Shown: positions 20,411 through 31,739 of the stretch, piece after piece
Position numbering within the stretch: position 1 is the first letter of the stretch
How the letters are laid out: the number at the start of each line of letters is the position of its first letter
Origin: Papilionanthe hookeriana x Papilionanthe teres
Lineage: Eukaryota > Streptophyta > Magnoliopsida > Asparagales > Orchidaceae
DNA: 64,000 bases
Direction: 5' to 3'
Assembly: GCA_022702705.1 (NCBI GenBank)
Contig: CM040424.1
Span: 137,813,665-137,877,664 of the forward strand
Position numbers and translations under genes: made by a program
Notes under the pieces: generated by a model
Database searches by the model: none
What the model saw: only the letters and a program-made list of their open reading frames with translations
What the model was told of the DNA's origin: nothing

Positions 20411-22999
20411 ATTTTTAATTTTAATTGAAATTTTAAAAGAGTTTAATAATTTAATTTTAGTTTAATGATTAAGACTTTTAATATTTTAAATTTGAGTTAT
20501 CATTTTAATTAAGAATTAAATATTAATGAGATAATTAATTTAGGGATTTTTAAATTAAAGAATAAATCTCTTCCTAATAATATCCCTATTTTAATAATTC
20601 CAATTTTATTATTCTTCCAAATTTAATCAATTATTTAATTAAGGTTTAATTATTTTGAATTGCTTAATGGATTTCTACCCTTTAATTATTTAAATTTCAA
20701 TCATCCAAATCAGATTAGGATCAAATGTTTTACTTGTTAATTTTTTTTATTAAACCTAAAGTTTTAATTAAGGATTAAAATTTTAATTACCACTTTACCT
20801 TTTAAGCTTAATAATTTCATAACTCACTAAATTGAACTCAAATGAACTTGAAATTTTTATGTGACTTCACTCATATGTCAATAAAGACATGAGAGGAGAA
20901 AATGTGATTTTTCTGTATTTAATTTATTTATATAATTGTTTTTGGTAGAAAATAGAGATTTCCAAGGAAAATTTAATAACATAACCAAGGGAAAGTTTCT
21001 GTCCTTAAGAAAATTAGGGGACATTCCTAATGACCGAGAGGACCACTTGGACCAATTTTGGTGATTTTTTGAATTATATTATTTTTATTATAATTATTTT
21101 AAGTTTTGGAGTGTTAATTAATTTAAAAATAAAATAAACGTTGAAAAATGAATTTTATATTTTTCAAAAATCTCTTTAATATCAAGGAAATCAGAGAATC
21201 AAATTTTGCAATTTTCTGATTTTTCTATGATTTATCATAATTATTTTAGTGAAAATGCTAGAAAATACATTTTTTAATTTTAAAATTACCCTAGAGCTTT
21301 AAAATTTAATATCTCACTAAATAGACCTAAGAAAAATATGGGGTTTGTTCCTAAGTGATTAAAATTCAAAATGTGACATTTTGGTGAATTTTATTATTTT
21401 TGTGATTTTTATTATTTTTTAATTATTAAAAATCAACTTTTTGAGAAAATTGAAATTTTAATTTTCTTAAATTCCCCTAATATCAGAGAGGCTCCAAAAC
21501 CAATTTGGTGAATTTTTGAAAGATATTTTGAAAGTTATGAATTTTTAAAGTTTAAAATGGCTAAATGGCTTAATCAACCCAATTAGTAGGGCTAACCAAG
21601 TCCAATTGACCTTAAATTTTTATGGTGGGTTCCTCCGATCCTAAAGGTCGGTGGAGAATTGATTTCAGGTCAATTTGATGTATGGTTAGCTCTAATTAAT
21701 TAGAGATCCATTTTGGGTGTTTAAGCCGATTAGGGTTGTTTTAAATGAACTAACTCAAAACCTATTTTTCCTTGGGTCCTGCTGGTCATAAGGAACATCA
21801 CCAAATTTTCCTAGAATTTATTTCACAACATGCTATTTATTGGAATTAAAATACTCAAAACAGTAACATGAATTTGAATAATCAATAACTTTTCATAGGG
21901 ATGGCCTCGACTTTGGAAAATTCGGGAATGTTCCTAAATTCAGAGGCTTCAAAGCTCCTATGGTCTCATGCCATGGTGAATTGTATACATGCATGGAGAA
22001 TTAAAAATATGCAGAGAGTAAATAAATTATTAAAAATAAAATACTTGATGAAATTAAATGATTTCATTTCCACATTATTCTCCTCTGTTCACTGAGTAAG
22101 AGGGTATTTTTTATTTTATTTTTATGATTTTTCTACACAAAGTTATAAATTTTTGAAGTTTAGGGAATTAAATAAATAGAAAATACCCCTAATTTTCTAT
22201 TTATCCACGCGGCGCCGCGTCATCCTCGGCATCTCCGAACGCACACGCGTCGCGCTCCCATTCGACGCCGCCGCTTGAGTCAGCAGCCCGGGCCCCGCGG
22301 TTCCCGTACCGTCTCCTGGTCCGACGCCATCTGAGCCGTCAGTCCGCGCGTGTATTGAATGGACGGCATCCGTTCATCGTCCCCGAGCGTCCTCACCCGA
22401 GAGCCGTCCACACTAAATCCCTAAGATCTCACTCGATACTCAATGGATTTTCATGTTCTTATGCTCTATGGATTCGTCTTGAGAAGACGAACACATCCAT
22501 ACGGTTTATGTGGGATGAAATTTACGCAATAGAAATGGAGAATGTTCGAAGCTCGGGAAGAAGAGTGAGGCCATACCTTTGCTCGGAGAAGTGTGGCTTC
22601 GATCCGAGGGTTGTTGCACCTTCGATTGGATCCCGACAAGCTCCGGATGAAGTCTCCCGGTCTGGTGAATTGCCTAGGTAGGATTTCGACCACAGCCGAT
22701 CACAAAGCTTGGAGGCTGGAGCAACTGGGTGGCCTGGAGATGGGGCTTTTGCTGGTGGACACCTTTCCTTGGTCTGGTGAAGGTGTAGGACCAATCAATT
22801 TGGGGATTGATCCACTGTGGAGAAGTGTCCTGGTTTTGGGCTTGGATTTCAACTCTGAAATTGAGCTCACATAGAAGAAATGGCAGGGGGATTTCAGTGG
22901 GGATCAAGTGCTCGTGTATGGGGAGTAGTCCGGAACAATTTTGGCGAGTTTCCTTAAGGTTTGTTTTCGAGCACCTCTCATGGCTGAGAGGGGGTGGTG

Positions 23000-23007
23000 T
23001 TTAAATA
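23000..23007 (-). promoter_or_regulatory. TATA box of the 5' LTR promoter
   Basis: The minus strand reads TATTTAAA in the same context as at 2104-2111 and 55271-55278. As the 5' LTR copy, this would drive full-length transcription of the element toward the left. Confidence 0.65.
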
Positions 23008-25432
23008 GGAGAGGGTGGAGGGCCTCCCGGGGAGAGTTAGGGCTTGGGATCGGTCGCTCTTGGCAAGAGAAGAACAGCTACAATGGCCACTGGGGATGGG
23101 GCAGCTCAGCAAGGGAGATTTCCAAAGTTGGATCACATGTGAGCTCTCGGCCATGGTGTTTTCCGGCGGCCTGGTGGCCGGCCGGCCAAGCATGGGTCAC
23201 CCTCAAGGTCAGGTGGGTCAGGGCTGGGACTTGGTGCAAGCAATTGGCAAATGACATGTGTAAAGAGCTTGGATTGAAATGGAATGGGGGGAAGACCATT
23301 TTGGGTTCAAATGAGTCAACCCATGGTTTTGGGCTAGGTTCACCACCCAAGGCCTGGTCTTGGGCTGAAAAGGGTCACTTGGGTCAGCCAAGAGAGAATG
23401 GTGTGGTCTCCATCCATGATGAGGTGGCTAAGCATGGTTTAGTGTGTGACATGCTTAAGGTAAAAAAGGGTTTAAGAAGGATTAGGAAAGGGGCCCCTCC
23501 TTTTGCCATTAATGGTTTGATCACATGTCAAGCCTTCCATGGCTTCATGTGGCTTGTCCATGGCTTGCATGGCTCACCTTTGGCTTGGGAAAAGTGGAGT
23601 CAATTTCATGGAAATAGATTTTAGTAATTTTTGGTAATTTGATGGAAATTTGTATGAAACATGATTTGGAATAATTTGATGGTGAATTTAGGACTTAGGG
23701 AATGGCTTTTATTAAGTGGATGGAAAGTGGAGATGTCATGTGGGCTTTAGGGTAGATTTTGGGCTTTTTAAAATGGTTTTAGATGGGCTTTTAAGATGGT
23801 TTAGGAAAGTGGGCTTTTAAATTTTAAAATGGATTTTGGGATGAAATTTTGTAAAGAGGTTGGGCCAAATAATTGTTGGGTTTAGCTCATGGATGTGTCA
23901 TGAGTGACTTGAAGCAAATTGGGGGTGATTTGGGTTTGGATTGGGTTGAATTTGGGTTCTTTTGGTGAATGGGCCAATATAGGTCCAAGTGGGCCAAGTT
24001 GGGCCAATGTTGGGGTAGGGTTGAAATTGATGTAAAATTAATGTTGAGAAATGTTTATGGGAGTGTTTCAAAGAGGTTTTGACTTTGTTTGGGCTTTGAT
24101 TTTGGGGTTTGGGCTCATTTGGGTTAGGTTTTGATTTAGGTCAAAATTGGGCCTTTTAGCTTTGGGTTGAATTTGAGTGGGGTTTGGGTCTAAATTTTGG
24201 GCAAATCATGTTAGTGTTTTGCTTGTGGGGATTCTAAGGAAGATTTAGAAAAGATTTGGGGTTAATTGGAGTTGAATTGGGTGAGTTTGAGCTAAGTTTG
24301 GGTAATGGGTCCAAATTGGGCTTTAAGGCCAAAAGTGAAATTGGATCCAAATGTCAATCAAATTGGACTTGGATTTGGTCTAGATTGGTATTGGGAATGT
24401 TGAATTGAAGTTTAGAATTGAATTGGACCAGAATTTGGGTCAATTGGGTAGGTTTGGCTTGACATTGGGTTCACTTTGGGTTAAAATGGGTCGAGTGGGG
24501 GTTTTGACAAAAGTGGGGTAAATTGACAAAATTGGCCCATGGTGTAGTTGGACAAAATGAAATTGGGAATATTTGGGATTTTCTGGAATTTTTTGGGAAT
24601 TTTTTGAATTTTTGGATTTTTGGGTCAAGGGGGGTATTTTGGGTATTTGAAGGGTATTGGGAGATATTTTTGGAATTTTTGATATTTTTGGGTATGGATG
24701 ATCAATTTGAGTGATGTGGAAATGTTTGGGATTGATTTTGGGGAATCTTGGGTAATTTAGGTGATTTTGAAAAATTTGGGTAATTTCAAGGGCTTTGGGT
24801 AGGTTAGGCGGGTGTAGGGTCCCGGGGGTCAAAAATTAAAAATTTGGAAAATTGAAGATTGGGTAAACTTGAGTGGAATGAAATCAATTTGGTTGAGCCA
24901 TGAAGCCACATCAAGCCCACATGAGTCATGAAGGGACTCATTTGAGGCATCCACTATGTTGTTCCTAACCCTCTTGCCGAGGGCTTAGGGGTTAAGGACC
25001 ATCCATGTGAATCACCTACATGAGTCGGGAGGTCAAGTTAGGTATAGGTGTGTGAAAGTGTAGTGTATAGGTGTAGTGTGTGTGTAAGTCAGCCCCTTCA
25101 CCGGACCGGGCCACCCGGGGTAATCCTAAGGCCAAAGAGTCCTATAGGAACTCATCCTTTAAACTTCCACATTTGATTTCGACCCTCTAGGTGATTAGGG
25201 GTCTACGATCAAGTTTGTGGAGTTTGCGGGGAGTTAAGAAGTGGTTTGAATTTCTAAAAGGTGGGTCCCAATTCTAGTCCTCTAAGATAGTCAAAGGAAA
25301 AGCCTAAGGCTAGATCCTAAGTACTAAAGAGAAGAAGAGAAGACCTCATCAAAAATGAGGTCAACATCAAGCCAACACTAAGCACATCAAAGCATAATAA
25401 AAAAATCAAATACTAAATATAAAGCAGAGTCA

Positions 25433-26470
25433 CTACTCATCGTCAGTCTCAGTACTATTTTCTCCTGTGATAGCTCCTATAGATTGACGATGTACAAAAA
25501 AATTAAAGAAGGGACGATAAGGGAGTTCATCGATCGAATCCTCAGCAATCACAGCATTCCTTTTCATCACATTTACCAAACTATCTTCAATTCGCCCAGT
25601 GTGATCAAATTGTTCTTTCATTCTCCAATCCACGTGATCAAATAAATCAGAGCTATTATTAATAGAATTCATATGGTTTTGTACCTCTATCTCTAACTTC
25701 TTGATCTTCTTCAAAATCACTTGGGAACTTTTAGGAAAGTAAGGCTGAATAGGTCTTGAACTCTGAGATGGTTGATCTACAATGAGGCTCATATCATTCT
25801 CATCTCCTATTTCCTGACAGTCATAAAGATTAGTTGGCTCTATAGTCCTCCAAAGAAGAAGCACTTTCTTCCAACTTTCATATGGAACCTATAACAGGCT
25901 GCAAAGAAGAAATATGGTGGAAGGATATCCAAGCCCATATTCAGATCCATGAACAATCAATCCCAATACAGATTTCACAATTATAGTATCTAAATTGATC
26001 GACCTTCCAGTTTGAATATAGTAATTTAAAATTGCACTTTTTTGTCACTTTGCTAATTTTCATAGCTGGAAATTATTTTGCAGAAATGAAATAATGTCAT
26101 TGCTTCAACACCGAATTTAAAAATGCAGTAGAAAAACTTATAAATTTGTTGTCTCTTATCTTGCAAACTTCACCTTCATCCATCAAATAGCGATAAAATT
26201 CATTCATGTTATCTCTCTTCGCATCAAAATTTGTATAATGGCAGATAGGCATGTTCTCAATCATAAACAAATCATTAATCTTTGAAGGAGTGAATGTTAC
26301 AAATTTGCCTCACACATAGACGAATCCATGGTTGAATTCATGAATATTTGGATAAAACTCTTTCACAACAAAAACGACTATAGCAGCAATAGTGTAGCAT
26401 AACACTTCCCAATGCTTATGCACAATAATTTCTTCTACTTGGAGTATCCATACCTTAATTTACAAAGCCT
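25433..26470 (-). pseudogene. Athila-type post-pol ORF, copy B
   Basis: On the minus strand, around 26470-26080, coding-like sequence reads VVFVVKEFYPNIHEF, then KFVTFTPSKIND and DEGEVCKIRDNKFISFS. This has the layout of the 'putative plant transposon protein' domain (VVREFY...VRG...W..FS). It continues into an open frame at 25864-25433 with a coiled-coil-like segment (ILKKIKKLEIEVQNHMNS) and an acidic end. Several stops interrupt it. It follows integrase fragment 27105-27770 and the conserved motif 27013-27059. The same arrangement is repeated in copy A (27951-29116). The giant element begins about 65 bp further left, so it seems to have inserted here. Confidence 0.6.
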
Positions 26471-27012
26471 CATCCTTTGATAATCCTCCTCTTTATTGTC
26501 ACTTTGTTGAATAATCGTTGCACCTCGAAACTAATGAAATTTCGTCGGTTGAAAACTCTAAATCTCAAAGTTTCTACAGAGTTTGAATCCATTGGATGCG
26601 AATTTGGAATTAAACTTTTTCTTTTTCTAGAGTTTAGGAGTTTAAAATCGAGTTTAGGGAGTTTAAAGGAAGAAAATCCGGCTTAAAACTGCAAAAAAGC
26701 GCAATTTGAAACTCTAACAACCGTCACCAGACTTTCGGCGCCGACGGTGCCGGATAGAGTGTCGGTGGCTCCCAAATCCTGAAATAAGGTGCTTCTTTTT
26801 GGAATAGGGCACTAGAGGCACCCATTCTGGCGCCGGTGGCGCCAGTGTTCAAAAATGCACCAAAATTTGTTTTGGTCCGAAATATTCTATTTATTCGATA
26901 CGATCCAATAATTTCCAATCTTTTATGATATTTATGAGTGAGTTGGACTCAATATGACTAAATACAAGTACTACTAATAAAAAAAACATGCAAATATAAT
27001 GAAGATAAATAT

Positions 27013-27059
27013 GGGTTGCCTACCACAAAGCGTTTGGTTTAACGTCGTCAGCCCGACAA
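27013..27059 (-). other. Conserved Athila post-integrase motif, copy B
   Basis: The minus strand reads GTCGGGCTGACGACGTTAAA then CCAAACGCTTTGTGGTAGGCAACCC. Near-identical blocks occur at 30589-30634 and 61953-62000, each just after an integrase end or pol remnant. Athila-type elements carry a similar block between pol and the next ORF. The function is unknown to me. Confidence 0.75.
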
Positions 27060-27104
27060 ACATTCTGTTATTCAAGATGACTTAACATTAAACCTCTTTA
27101 AAAT

Positions 27105-27770
27105 CTAATCAATACCCTTCAAAATATGGTTTAATCTATGTCCATTAACTTCAAATATCTTTCCAGTTTTAGGATCCTCAATATCAACAGGTCCAAAAGA
27201 AGAACCTTTTGTAACAATAAGAGGTCCTATCCACCTAGACTTTAGTTTTCCAGGAAAAAATTTCAATCTTGTATTATATAGCAAAACTTTCTGTCCATGT
27301 TCAAATTTCTTTATTAACATCTTCTGATCATGCAATAATTTCATTTTCTTCTTATAAATTATGTCATTATGATAAGATTCATTTCTAATTTCTTCCAATT
27401 CATTCAATTGCACAAATCTCTTCTGACCTACATTCTTTAACTTAAAATTCAGCTCTTTTATCGCCGAATATGCATTATGCTTCAATTCTACAGGTAAGTG
27501 GCAAGTCTTTCCAAATACTAGTCTATAAGAAGACATTCTGATAGGGTTTTAAAAGCAGTCCTATATGCCCATAATGCAGAATCTAATCTCACAGATCAAT
27601 CTAATTTGTTAAGATCCACAGTTTTCTACAAAATTCTTTTAATTTCATAATTTGATACTTCTGCTAAACCACTAGTCTGTGGATGATAGGTAGTAGAGAT
27701 TTTATGAAAAATATTATATTTTCTAACCAATCTCTGAATCAGATTATTCCTAAAATGAGATCAACCATTA
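27105..27770 (-). pseudogene. Athila-type integrase, C-terminal half (copy B)
   Basis: The frame 27536-27105 reads SSYRLVFGKTCHLPVELKHNAY, HDQKMLIKKFEHGQKVLLYN and FPGKLKSRWIGPLIV, typical of the Athila integrase end. Just before it (27770-27537) the broken frame gives HPQTSGLAEVSN with the catalytic Glu, and ALWAYRTAFKT. Sequence homology stops near 27775, where unrelated AT-rich sequence joins, so the gene is 5'-truncated. Everything upstream in pol is missing. Confidence 0.85.
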
Positions 27771-27950
27771 GTTATGATTAACACATAAATAAAACATCTC
27801 ATAACAGAATTAAATTTTAGCAATCCAACAATTAATAATACATCAATAAGTGTCTCAAAACAATGCATCAAACTTAAAATCAAACAAATCATCACACACA
27901 TACAAAACTAACACAAAACATAAACAACACAGATACACAATCCTAAAAAT

Positions 27951-29116
27951 CTAATCATCAATAGCAGTCTCCTCATCCTCATCGTCATTAAAGGAAAAGT
28001 CTACATTCTTGTTCTGGATATCAAATGGTAAGAATCTTGTGCAGGTCGGGAACTGAACAGAATGGTCACCCTTTTGAAATCTAACAAGAGACTCAGAATA
28101 CTCGGCATCATAATCACTCTTCCTTTGGGTGTACTCAGAAAGATGATCCAATTTCAAATCTATAGTATCGACTCTACACTGGGTCAAAAGTAACATATTC
28201 TGTTGCTCTATAAATTTCTCATGCATATTCTCCCAAAAACAAGATGGTGGCTCAGCAGTAGAAGTAGAAGGTCCAGAAGTAGAAAGTCTACCAGAAGTAG
28301 GTAATGAACTGGAGGGTGCGATTGAACTCTTACCTAGGAGTCGATTATAAATACTCACACTTTCTCGTCCAATGGGCTTTGTAGACTTGAGCTTCTCCTC
28401 TGAAAGCTCAGCAACAACTCCAGCATTCTCGCACAAAGAATAAATCAAAGATGGAAATCCCAGTCCCACAGAAGTGCTAGAACGAGCAGTGGCCTCTACA
28501 GAATCATAAATAATACTCCCAACATCAATCGGCTTCCTCTCTTGTATGTAGAGTTGAAGATAGCTCTGTCCTTAATAACCTCACTCAAATGGTTGGATGG
28601 GAGGAGGTGAGCAAAAATAAAGTAAGTTCATGCCTTAGAAACACCATTTAGTTGAGAAGATGAAAAATTTACCCATTTTTCATTCCTGATCTTCCAAGCT
28701 CCAGTACCATCAGTCAAGCATGCAATAATCATCTCCAGATCTCCCTCAGATGGAGATAATCCAGAGTAATAGCACTCAATGTTCGGTGGCAAGCCGTAGA
28801 AAATTTTGATTCGCTCTGGAGTAAATCCTACTCCAACTCCTCTTACGATGATCTCGTACTCTTTGGCATCCAAGAAATTTGCATAAAACTCCCTGACGAC
28901 AGGGATAACAACAACAGTAGTGAAATAACAGAATCATTGCCAGTTGAGTGCAACGATTGTATCTTCAATCATTCTACCAGGATTGTAAAAACTTCTCTCC
29001 GAGATAAACTTCCTTGTCATAGCAAAATCATTGTAACGAAAATGTGTCGCGACAGTGGCAAACTTGCTACGATCAAAATTTTCTCGTTCTTTTCCTCGCT
29101 TAGATTTAGATGCCAT
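27951..29116 (-). pseudogene. Athila-type post-pol ORF, copy A (plant transposon protein-like)
   Basis: On the minus strand the sequence starts MASKSKRGKERENFDRS, continues after one stop (about 28934) with VIPVVREFYANFLDAKEYEI, VRGVGVGFTPERIKIFYGLP and KWVNFSSSQLNGVS (28940-28628). It ends with a Ser-rich and coiled-coil part and an acidic tail (28469-27951, DDEDEETAIDD). The VVREFY / VRG / W-FS pattern matches the 'putative plant transposon protein' domain (PF20167-like) found in plant Gypsy elements. Three or more stops or shifts break it. It lies downstream of the motif at 30589-30634. Its molecular role is unknown. Confidence 0.65.
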
Positions 29117-29149
29117 CTAAATGTGAAATCAAAACACAAAATAAATTTA

Positions 29150-30093
29150 TAGGATCAAAGAAAATGAACTAATTTAAGCTTTTCAAACTTGAAAGAGCTT
29201 AAAACCCCATGGATTTAACATTAAAAATCAATTTTTTTCTCAAAATTTCGTTTCTCTTCAAAAAGAGCAAAATCCATGGTGAAATTCGGAAATAAGTGGT
29301 TTAGAAAGTAGATCTGACCTCGAGATGACGAAATTGAGTGATTCCAAGCTTAAAAACTTGAAAATCTAGCCTCAAAATGGATCCCTAAAGTTGATTTTTG
29401 CGAAAATGGAAAGAAGAAGGGAGCTAAGGCGTCAAAAGTGGCGTCGGTGGGTTTAAAAACCCGATTTTCAGGTGCAGGCTGAACTGGCGCTTAGGCGCCG
29501 AGTTCTAGTGCCTAGGGGCCAGACTCGCCTTTCCAAAAATTCATTTTAAATATTATAATTTCCACCCAAACTTAACAAATTCGACTTCTAATTACTCACA
29601 AGAGAGTATTACTCCAATTTCTAACTTCCAAACATTCCACAATCAATTAAAATGATAAATTAGATCCATGTTTCAAACACAAGATATAATCAAACTCTTC
29701 AATTTCATTTCATATTTTTCATTCCAAGCTAAATAAATTCCAAAAAAAGACTATAACAAGGTTCATAATTCTATAAACAACACAAACAACACCAATTCAA
29801 AGCAAATTCTCAATCCAACAACACACATTGAATAATTAAGCAAATACACAAACTTGATATTCGACTCACTAAAACTTGACTCAATCACACCTAGAACACA
29901 TAAAAGATCTATTCAACACATAACTTTAATTTCCATCCCTCTCGTAATGAAGTTCGTTAAAACCGCATGGATAGAAAACTAATGCCCTTGGAAATTCCAA
30001 AGCTGTCTTCTCGTCAATCCACTTGTTCTTCTCATACATTGCTACTTGAGCATCTTGATAGGCTGCCATATGATCGAACTGAAGTTTCGTTTG
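29150..30093. other. AT-rich sequence between Athila copy A parts
   Basis: I see no coding region here. It contains short GC blocks such as GGCGCTTAGGCGCCG near 29484-29500 in otherwise AT-rich sequence. The same kind of block recurs at 26725-26850, 30430-30450 and 33020-33160. Confidence 0.4.
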
Positions 30094-30291
30094 TCATTCT
30101 AAGTGCTTGAATTGGTGGTACATCTCACGGAGACGATTTCCAACACTTAGAAGTTCTGCCTCAATCTTTTCTAAATGACTAAATAACCTCTCCATAATAA
30201 CTACAATAAAACCATTCAAATAAGGTTGAGGATCTTTGGAAGACTTGTCACTTACCTCATTGCCATGATTTCCTCTCTCCATTGCTTCCAA
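30094..30291 (-). pseudogene. Small coiled-coil-like frame after Athila motif copy A
   Basis: The 65-residue open frame (MEAMERGNHGNEVSDKSSKD, then LEKIEAELLSVGNRLREMYH) looks helical. It lies between the conserved post-integrase motif (30589-30634) and the larger post-pol ORF. It may be the eroded first part of that ORF or a separate small protein. I do not recognise it. Confidence 0.35.
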
Positions 30292-30588
30292 ACTTCTCTC
30301 TTCTCTTCCAAAATGAATTGTTCTGGTCGAAAATGGGGTTTCTTAGGGATTGAGGACGAAGATAGGGCAATTATAAGGAGATTTTGTGTGAAAAATCGAA
30401 GATTTTTTGTTTTTGCACGAATAGTAACTGGGACGCTTAGGCGTCGGAACCATGTTCAACTCCGTTTCGTCTATCGTCAATTTTACAAAGTTTCAGTCTA
30501 AAAAATAGGTCTATTAAAAGGGTGTGATCAATACATAAACATCCATAAAGATTAATTCAAATCACATGCAATCACAATAATAATATAT

Positions 30589-30634
30589 GGGTTGCCTCTA
30601 ACAAAGCGCTTGGTTTAACGTCGTCAGCCCGACC
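30589..30634 (-). other. Conserved Athila post-integrase motif, copy A
   Basis: This is the second copy of the TCGGGCTGACGACGTTAAAC block on the minus strand, followed by AAGCGCTTTGTTAGAGGCAAC. It comes directly after an integrase remnant at 30635-30775. Confidence 0.75.
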
Positions 30635-30775
30635 TAATCAGTTGTACTAATCGGGTAGACTTAGTTTGTAAGCCTCCTTGTAATTTGGTTTCATATCTCC
30701 CATATAAGGCTTCAGTCTTAATCTGTTAACTTTAAATATTTTTCCAATTTTGGTAGTTGTATTAATAGGATTTTA
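30635..30775 (-). pseudogene. Athila-type integrase extreme C-terminus (copy A)
   Basis: The minus strand reads GKIFKVNRLRLKPYMGDMKP and KEAYKLSLPD before a stop. It aligns to the GKIFEVNGHRLNHILKG end of the copy B integrase. Homology is lost beyond about 30775, so only the last 45 or so codons remain. Confidence 0.65.
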
Positions 30776-31735
30776 TTCACCTTGTATTCATTGTTGTAGT
30801 GATCTCAAAATGCATGAATTATAAGATTGGTAGTGGAGAAAGAGATACATTTTCCTATAAAGCAATCTTAGTTATGAGGGAGGCAATGTAATTAGAGACT
30901 TTAATGCTTTTTCAATGACCTTCACTTCCTTGGCCATTGGTTATTGTTGTCCCATTCAAAATGTCCCAAGCTACTTCTTACAGCTTGGTCGTGAATGTAA
31001 TGTCTACTATGACATGTATAATTATTCTCTTCAACCCCACTAATCCATTGTAAATTATCTGCATTAGCATCCAAATAAGCAATCCATTGTAAAATGCCTA
31101 CACTTGCTTCTCAAAGTCTCTCCTTAGCCCACGTCCAACAAGGCAACCTACAACCTCTTGGAATGTTAATAATTGAGATTATTAAATAAGGTGATTACCT
31201 AGTTTTTTGAGTGGGAGATTTTTGAGCCAACGAAGGGATACTCATTGAGATTCATAAAGACTATACAACAATTGAGTGTGTCATTAATTTATAATGGGTG
31301 CATTGTTGAGTCAAATGATGTTACATTTTCAAATGAATTAATTCTTTTTTTATAAACTCCAATACTATAATCTTAAAATTTTTTGTTGCCTCTATTTTGG
31401 TGATTTCTCTAGAGAATGCATTATTCTACTAGCATCTTCTTCTTGTAACTTCTGGTCTCCTCTCTCTTTGTCATAATTAGAAGAGAGAATCTGCACATTT
31501 TGGATAGTTTGTCTCATTTTCATATGTCAGAGTAGATGGCAAATGTCTCTTTGTCTTTTTTGATGGATTTTTTTTCTTTATTTACCAATGAATTTAGGAA
31601 AACAGATTGGAACTAATCATGTGGTGCCTCCCTCAGGGCACACTGATGTCTGGTGTGCTGCCTCAAATATAAATATTCAAAAGATATTTTCAGTTCAGTT
31701 TCACAATAAGATTAATTTAATAATTAGGCAGTCAC
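30776..31735. other. Unclassified AT-rich sequence
   Basis: I recognise no coding region or element end in this roughly 960-bp stretch. The frame at 31588-31827 runs across the border of the following LTR-like repeat and is not credible as a gene. Confidence 0.35.
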
Positions 31736-31739
31736 TCGT

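Larger units (their letters stand above)
1..25366 (-). mobile_element. Giant Tat/Ogre-like Ty3/Gypsy LTR retrotransposon (left end outside window)
   Basis: The element is framed by two direct LTR copies (1-4479 and 17970-25366). Read on the minus strand, the internal region has the order primer site, ORF1-like protein, gag, protease, RT, RNase H, second RNase H, integrase, extra coding region, tandem-repeat 3' UTR, polypurine tract. RT before integrase defines Ty3/Gypsy. The second RNase H between the first one and integrase is the hallmark of the Tat clade (Ogre, Retand, Grande, Tat). Position 1 aligns to about 20924 in the right LTR, so about 2.95 kb of the left LTR lies outside the window and the inferred full length is about 28 kb. 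Every protein-coding segment has frameshifts or stops, so the copy is not autonomous unless some indels are sequence errors. The bases just after the right LTR are TCAAG; the matching target duplication would lie left of the window. Confidence 0.9.
17970..25366 (-). repeat. 5' LTR of the Tat/Ogre-like element (complete, about 7.4 kb)
   Basis: On the minus strand it starts TGTTGACC at 25366 and ends GCCGACCA next to the primer site. It matches 1-4479 over its outer part and the inverted solo LTR 52897-60269 over its whole length. Its parts are a hairpin at 25344-25360, a U3 of about 2.4 kb, a TATA box at 23000-23007, a GC-rich leader (about 23000-22200), AT-rich sequence, a pentanucleotide repeat (19997-20410) and an antisense coding-like segment near 18791-19009. 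At about 7.4 kb it is very long for a plant LTR. Confidence 0.9.
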
